The notes below the pieces were generated by a model that saw only the letters and a list, made by a program, of their open reading frames with translations, had not been told where the DNA came from and did no database searches. From positions 541,582 to 605,581 of the forward strand of contig MU130532.1 in the NCBI GenBank assembly GCA_015039465.1: 64,000 bases of DNA. Direction: 5' to 3'. This document shows positions 57,907 through 64,000 of this stretch, one piece after another. This DNA comes from Phlegmacium glaucopus. Lineage: Eukaryota; Basidiomycota; Agaricomycetes; Agaricales; Cortinariaceae. A program made the translations under genes and the position numbers. Each line of letters opens with the position of its first letter. The first letter of the stretch is position 1.

Positions 57907-58159
57907 TCTAGACCGGAAGTTAGAGTTCTAGTTACCAAGTGTCCAGGCGTCAAGTTGACGGACGGTCAACGACGAGCTCAATATTTGTATTTATTTGGCT
58001 AAGGTCTCTTGCCACGAGAGTCGGCCTCGTTACATTGCACTCAAACGGTGACCAGTCGTTATTGAAATTCCTTTGAAAAGACAGCAGTTGACCCCTCAGG
58101 AGATTTTTAAATATTCTTGTCAGTCTGTAGCGAGTTAGTTGTAGCTTTTGGCCCAGAAG
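57907..58159. promoter_or_regulatory. Bidirectional promoter region of PRP46 and TFIIS
   Basis: 253 bases separate the two divergent start codons; both genes serve RNA polymerase II gene expression. No TATA box is evident. Confidence 0.5.
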
Positions 58160-59503
58160 ATGTCGGACGTCGTAGAGTTGAAAAAATTAGTGAAACAGTT
58201 GCAAAGTGCTGTCAACGAGCAGGTATGTTATGAAAATTTTTATGTGTAAACTCCGTCACCTTCGTTGCTGAATCTAATTTGTATAGGAGACTCTCAGTGT
58301 TCTTGCTTTATTGAAGGAAAAGAATGTAACAGAAGGGATTCTAAGGGTGAATTTTCGCTTTTTCCTCCATCATTCCCCCTATCATTCCCTCCCACCCTCC
58401 AACCGATCTTGTTCCATTGCTGATTTATTGATCCATGCTGTAGGAAAGTAAGGCTGGCCTAGCAGTGGGCAAGTTGAGGACCGCGCAGTCGAAAAGTGTA
58501 GCCGATTTTGCGAAGGAGATCGTTAAGCAATGGAAGACGGCAGTAGACAGAGCCAAGGGGGTCGCAGGTGTGTTCCTTTTCTCTTCGAGCTGAATGCTTT
58601 CTTACTTCTCTTACGGGAAAGTCAAAAAAACAGCAACAACACCGATTACCCCCACTGGGGCTGCAGCTAAACCTAATGCCTCCTCTGCCAGTACTCGCAC
58701 TGCCAAGACTGATGGCATCAAAGGTGGCACAGGAGATGCTACACGCGATAAGTGTGTCGAGCTCGTCTACGACGCACTTGTAGGTGACACAATTGCTCGT
58801 ACGTCTGACTCGTTTGCCTTTGGTAAACTTTCCTGCTCATTCCTTCTTTCGTTAGCCACTGAGCTAGTGTTGTCCATATCTCGTGCTGTGGAAAAGTCCG
58901 TTTTGGCACTTATGGGTGGCACAACCGCCGAATACAAAGCTAAAATCAGATCGTTGTTTGTCAACCTCAAAGACAAGGCTAATCCGGACTTGCGAGCCAG
59001 CATCGTTGATGGCAGCCTTGAGCCTGAGAAATTCGCTAAGATGACGAGTGAGGTGAGATTTCATATTCTTTATTAAATGTATGGCTTTATTCCGTTTTTA
59101 TTATAGGAAATGGCTTCCGCAGAGAGACAAGCAGAAAACAAGAGGATAGAAGCCGAAAATCTGTTCAAATCCCTTGCAGCTGCGGAGAAGCAGGCGGAGA
59201 CAGATGCATTCCAATGTTCAAGATGCAAACAGGTATGATGCGCATTTGTCAAATTTATGGAGGGTTCCTGATGGTTGAGTGTATCAAGCGGAAATGCATT
59301 TACCGCCAAGCGCAGACGCGAAGTGCCGATGAACCTATGACGGTATGTGTTCATTTCATGCCTAGTGAACTTGAGAAATAACATAACATCCTTTTTTAGA
59401 CGTTTGTAACCTGTACTGTTTGCGGAAACAAGTGCTTCATCTACTCAATATCCACGCTCTCGTTTTACTGACCAAGTATTCTTACAGATGGAAGTTCTCG
59501 TAA
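58160..59503 (+). CDS. DST1: Transcription elongation factor TFIIS
   Basis: Nine exons, 58160-58222, 58287-58346, 58444-58567, 58622-58798, 58856-59052, 59107-59232, 59289-59342, 59400-59431 and 59488-59503, give 282 residues. Domain I (LKKLVKQLQSA to KQWKTAVDRAKG) is the polymerase/Mediator contact. Domain II (KCVELVYDALVGD, YKAKIRSLFVNLKD) binds the polymerase. Domain III is the zinc ribbon, CSRCKQ...CTVCGNKWKFS, with the catalytic acidic loop RSADE. It rescues backtracked RNA polymerase II by stimulating transcript cleavage. Confidence 0.95.
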
Positions 59504-59790
59504 ATTTGACCGGTTGACCGACTCTTGTGCTGCCCTCTTGATCAAACATACCAAGCGCCATTCTTTTATAATGTTATTATATATCCCACATGCTACTCCT
59601 TTGATAGATTTTGTGTATACTTATGTGCATTCTTGAATGCTCCTTTTCCCAAAATTAAAACAGTTATTTGAAAGCTGTCGATTTTCAGGGTCCTTTGAGT
59701 TCCCACGAGGGACCATATGCTCTTGGTGATCTAAAGCTTTTGCTCGTTCTCATACCAACCACCGACAGATTCTGCTTATACCCTTCCCGG

Positions 59791-62279
59791 ATGCCTGATA
59801 TACCGACTTCTGATTCCTCGGCATCCACATCACCTTTACTGCTTACCCCAGAGTCGACGGGTGCATCGAGCTCGCAGTTAGCTATCGTAATAGATTCTCC
59901 AAGTTCCAATGCGAGTTCAGCAGCAACAACTCGGAAAGCGCGTCGACAGACGGCGTTCTATCCCAACATGAACTCATCTAATAAACCTCAGAAACCGTTC
60001 AGTAGGAGCGCCGCGAAACGCGAGAGTGTGATGGCATTGGGCAGTATTGAGCATCTGCAGCATTACTTCACAAAGACAGGCATCGCTTCTAAGAAGGCGT
60101 AAGTTTATTTTATTCCCTGTATTCTTCAAATATTTTGGGATCCATCTCAATGTTCACCGCTCTTGAAGATCAATTTGCCGCTGACTAACTCCCTTTCCAG
60201 GCCTCTAGATAAATTGCATTATGCTCTCGTACCAGCAATTGGTGGCAAAGAGCACGTCCCAACGTCGCCTCCACTCGATATCACAGATTTCCCAATGCCA
60301 CCCTCACCGGCTATTCCATCACCTCCTGCCTCTACATTCCCACCCCACGTTAAAACATACGAGGTAGACCCAGAGTCTCTCCTCCCAGTTGTGATCGAGG
60401 ACGTGATCGCGGTTTCCTTGGCCTGGAAATTGGACAATATAACAGAGAGAGGACGCCAGGATCAACCTTCGTTACAAGTTCCAACCCCTGACCGATCGTT
60501 GACTGGGCTATTTGACGTACTGGAGGTATTGAAGACTACAACGCGTGCGATTAGGTCGACAAGGAACTATCTGCTTTCGTTGCCAGATGAGTCAGTGGGC
60601 GCGAGCCGCACCCAGTTTAGGTCCAAGATATTTGAACCCAGAAGACAACCTGCTCAGCCGTTAGCTGCTTCCTCTTCTACTCCTATTGCTGCCTCCTCAT
60701 CCTCGACTACTTCTACCTCGACTGCGAACACACAATCATCTCAATCTGATCCCATCACTCTTATAAGGCGCTCTGCATTGGAAGTCCTAACGGTTTTACG
60801 ACAGCTAGAAGAGAACTGTCGTTTACCTCTAAGCGATGACGCTTATGATGCTCAGAGCGATGGGGGACATTCCCGAGGGATGGGCGCTAGCCCTTCAGCC
60901 TTTGCTAGCCCTGCTAACATTACACTTGACTTGCCGCCTGATGAACCAGACACTGACCTGGAATCAACCAATATTGCAGGCGATCCCGATGCCTCGTTTT
61001 CTTTCTCCCTTGTTCAAGTTCAAGGCCGATTTGAGAGCGTCCCCGTTTGGGAAGATGATGATGACGGCGGGAGCGCTTTTGGTTTTGATGCGGAAGAAAA
61101 GACCAAAAGGGATGGGTGGGATGAACGATTGGTGTTGGGCAGTGGGTGGTTGTATAAACAAGACATCAAACTTAAGGAGTTGGCGAAGGAACGTTCGGTG
61201 GTTCGGCAGTATTTGGATGTGGTCGATGAGGTTTTGTTTAATGGAAAGAAAGAGGATGGAGAGAGGGGTTGGATGAGAGTTAGGCGGGAGAGGGAGGGGA
61301 AAGGGGCAACGTCGAGGTCAGCGAAGAGGAGGGTTAGTACGGGTGATTCGATTGGGCGGTCTGGTGGTTTATTGGATCCGGCTGGCGGAGGAGATATAGC
61401 AAGAAGGAGGGTTTCCACTGGCATGGTCCCTATGTTGAGAGGGATGAGTTTGTCAGAGGAGCCGGAGGATATGGAGAATATCAAGGAAGGTGTAGAAGAC
61501 GAGGAGGAAGAAACTCTAGATGATGAGGGCCTGCCAGAGTGGGCCCAGAGGGCCGCTTTCATAGACGATAAAATGGGTATGTTTTTTCTCCCGCCTTGTT
61601 CTTGTTTCCTCAAATTCTTATTTTATCTTACGTGTTTCGTTTGTTTCTTCTATAGGACGCGCACACGCGCTGTTATTATTTTTCCTCCCGTCGCACCTCC
61701 AAGCTGTCTTGGACACGTCGCGCCCGACGTCGAGGACTTCGTTCCTTGCGGCATTGTCTTCAGGCCAGCTGTTATGTATTGCATATAATGCATGCGTACG
61801 TAAATCAAGGCAACCTTGGGGCTTCGTTAGCAAAGATGGTATCCATGATATTTTGGCGTTGGAGAGAGAAGCGTCTCGCAATGGCACCGGTGATGAAGAA
61901 GGAGGAAAGAAGGTCTGGACGTTTAGACGGACTGATAATTTGAGGTTGTGGGTTGGGTATGTTCTAAGTATCCTTGTTTTTTTTTAATACTCATCCACTT
62001 TTTCCTTTCATATCTAGGGCGTTAAAACTACGTTATACTCTGCCTATTCATATCCCTTCGCAACTCTCTGGAAATCCATCCACACCTCTTAGCTCTCCTT
62101 CCGCTAAAATGCAGTCATTCATATTCCCAGTAAAACAACAACCGAATCATCGCAGAGAGTCTCCAATCGTATTCGATGCGAGAATGGTGGCGAAGAAGGA
62201 GGAGGGTTGGGAGGATATGTTGGAGAGCGTGTTGATGAGGTGGGTTGATAGAGTTGTGGAAGAGAAGAGGATAGCTTGA
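59791..62279 (+). CDS. Conserved fungal protein with calponin-homology-like C-terminus
   Basis: Four exons, 59791-60098, 60201-61576, 61656-61956 and 62018-62279, give 748 residues. I do not recognise a named family. The first 130 residues are Ser/Thr-rich with a short basic stretch (TRKARRQTAFYPNM). Ordered blocks are KLHYALVPAIGG, VVIEDVIAVSLAWKLD, LFDVLEVLKTTTRAIRSTR, SALEVLTVLRQLEENCRLP and DIKLKELAKERSVVRQYLD. Near the end, RAHALLLFFLPSHLQ, FLAALSSGQLLCIAYNACV, PWGFVSKDGIHDI and FRRTDNLRLWVGALKL look like the helices of a calponin-homology domain. The start at 59791 is preferred to the upstream Met because the extra 41 residues are not low-complexity like the following ones. Possible cytoskeletal role is inference. 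Confidence 0.8.
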
Positions 62280-63380
62280 ATAGTGGACTGATTGTTGAGT
62301 GCGTCAATTTCCCGAGCGGGGGATACCTGTCGTTCTTTATGTCTTTGATTCGTTTTAGTTTTGTTGTCGTCGTACTTACTATTTTTCTCTTCTATTTGTT
62401 GCTTTCATTACTACCGGTCCACACATGCGTATCTCTCTCTCAAATACCTCTTTTAGATATCTATCATTCTGGACCATACACAAGGAATATACAATAATAA
62501 TCGAATTTCTGCCTTCTCGATAAAGAAGGGTGTAAACTCTGTTTACACGATATCTATCATTACTAGACCTGCAAGGCTTTTCATGAAGCACTTCGACGGA
62601 TCGCATGGATTCATGCTATATATGTCACGAAATCTCACTCTTTCTCCAACTTTCCCTATTCTTAATATGTCTGATGCCGAATTGGAACGTGCGGCTACTG
62701 TTCCATCTAGATAGATCCCGTTGTCCATCTTTGGAGAATAGAAACGACGATGGGTTTTTTATCGAGTCGTACGACCCGAGTCAAAGCGTCCGCAGATCTC
62801 ATCGTCAAGGCGTATGATACGTTTCAGACGGTGATATGTCCTCGGATGAGAATCTGATGAACAATGCCAGTGTGGACCGCCACGATACAGTGCATTGAAA
62901 TTTTTTCATCCGACTCTTGATGTCCGGTATCCGAATACTACTTACCTCTATATTTCTTCGAGATATACCCCCAAGAGAGACTCTTGAGCCCGCAAAAATT
63001 TTGGAGCTTGTCCTCAACTTCCAAGAACAAGAAGATACGATTTACTCTTCAAATGAAAATAGAGTCGTAATCTACAGTCGCGAGAAAGGGACTGTAGACA
63101 GTATGGGACTTCCTGGCGAGCACTGCAAGTTGGTCGATTAGCAATGCCACAGGCTCTTTGCTTTTTGCTTCCATCGGTGCAGGTTTAAAACAGATAATCC
63201 AAGTTACAAAAATGGTCATCATAATCGGTCCTCCCTGTGGATATTCCAGATCCCCCCTCTGACAATAAAAACCCCAACCATTCGACATTGCCCAATCCTC
63301 ACATTTAAATAGCCCGAAGCGGCTTTATCCTGGTGTCAAAACCTGGTAGCTGGTACTCTACGGCGATCTCTGCTTTCCTC
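62280..63380. other. Intergenic region, no gene seen
   Basis: No domain or splice-consistent frame; short frames on both strands only. Confidence 0.5.
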
Positions 63381-63919
63381 CACTCATTGATGTCTGATCA
63401 AGAGCCATTAAACTGGTGATTTTGGCCGGTGCAAACTTGATATTGCCTGTGATCTGAGTAACGTCTCCCTCGTACCAATCGCCAACGCAACCTATGAAAT
63501 ACCCAATAAATGATTACGAGCTACATTTATCGATAGTGAATAGGATCTATGAGGACGGGATTCGTGGATAGTTGTGCAACCTTTCAGCACTAAGCCTGGC
63601 AGCTGCATTATGACTTGCTTCACTACGCTTCGGGAATGTTGCACACCATAATATCATATGAGCCACGACGCAAATACCCCTGTAAAAGGTTTTAGTCAGG
63701 CAGAACCCACCAAAAAAACGAACACCCTAAAACGCCAACCTCGATAGATGTACGGCTTATGTATCACAGAGGGAGTTGAAGGCGTCATGTCGGAATGCAT
63801 TTCGTCCAAGCAATAAAGTATCCAGGACATATTGAGACAGAAGCGGTTCCATTAGCATGTAAATTTTGACATTCTTTCTGTATAAGGCGAATACCGGTAG
63901 GTAGAGCATTGTTTGACAT
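63381..63919 (-). other. Possible small spliced gene or relic
   Basis: Three coding-like stretches lie in a row on the minus strand: MSNNALPTGIRLIQKEC (from 63919), MTPSTPSVIHKPYIYRG joined across a GTTGGC...TTTACAG intron to YLRRGSYDIMVCNIPEA (63787 to about 63630), and CVGDWYEGDVTQITGN with KFAPAKITSLMALDQ (63491-63381). Good acceptor sites precede the second and third. I could not find a single set of joins that keeps phase throughout, so this is either a short gene with an unusual intron or a decayed one. No family recognised. Confidence 0.3.
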
Positions 63920-64000
63920 AATAATTGTCAATGGTCGTTGAAAAAAAGCATGAAGAAAAAGATGCATGGCCATACTAATTGGGATGCTTCCAACGCACGG

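Noticed and set aside
1..64000. tRNA, rRNA and CRISPR arrays
   Set aside because: None was noticed by eye; an RNA-gene scan was not possible, so weak or intron-bearing tRNAs could have been missed.

Overview
The window looks like nuclear DNA of a mushroom-forming basidiomycete (Agaricomycetes). Genes are broken by many 45-100 nt introns with GT/AG or occasionally GC/AG ends, and the families are typical of that group: a NACHT-WD40 NOD-like receptor, F-box proteins with a coiled coil ahead of the box, DUF6589, and a DUF1264 relic. No species is claimed. All exon joins below were worked out by hand from splice sites, phase and protein continuity; no transcript data were available.

Layout. 1-6.4 kb is transposon debris: a broken Ty1/copia element on the minus strand, its likely LTR, and a second LTR-like segment. 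6.4-10.5 kb is one four-exon NOD-like receptor gene with NACHT and 14 WD40 repeats. 11.9-14.3 kb is a graveyard holding a decayed P-loop GTPase gene, a fragment of an F-box gene whose intact relative lies at 36.5 kb, and the front of a DUF1264 gene. 14.4-17.9 kb has an AlkB-like dioxygenase and an LRR/F-box-like gene.

18.3-25.5 kb is the most striking part. A 6.76 kb unit (18719-25482) has long terminal inverted repeats (about 212-215 bp aligned), TAGRCTC ends and a 9-bp direct repeat GGGCCCTAC on both sides. It carries exactly two divergent genes, a RecQ-type helicase and a DUF6589 protein, sharing a 106-bp promoter gap. It seems to have inserted at the edge of one arm of an older, smaller inverted-repeat element.

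25.6-27.1 kb encodes the Rab geranylgeranyltransferase beta subunit. 27.5-33.8 kb is a tandem array of small heat-shock (Hsp20) genes: four with open frames and one deleted relic, each with a conserved upstream block. 34.3-42.1 kb holds a hypothetical nuclear protein, two F-box genes and a 75-residue membrane protein whose start codon is an exon by itself. 42.5-45.8 kb is a tandem pair of mitochondrial carrier genes. 46.5-48.7 kb has DPH3 and a GNAT acetyltransferase.

48.7-53.0 kb is a gene-poor stretch of degenerate repeats. 53.0-62.3 kb is dense housekeeping sequence: a MED25-like VWA protein, the splicing factor PRP46/PLRG1, TFIIS, and a conserved protein with a calponin-homology-like end. 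The last 1.7 kb has at most one small uncertain gene.

The housekeeping genes act separately in transcription, splicing, translation-factor modification and membrane traffic. The accessory genes (NLR, F-box, Hsp20 array, carrier pair, RecQ/DUF6589 unit) show duplication, repeat turnover and transposition.
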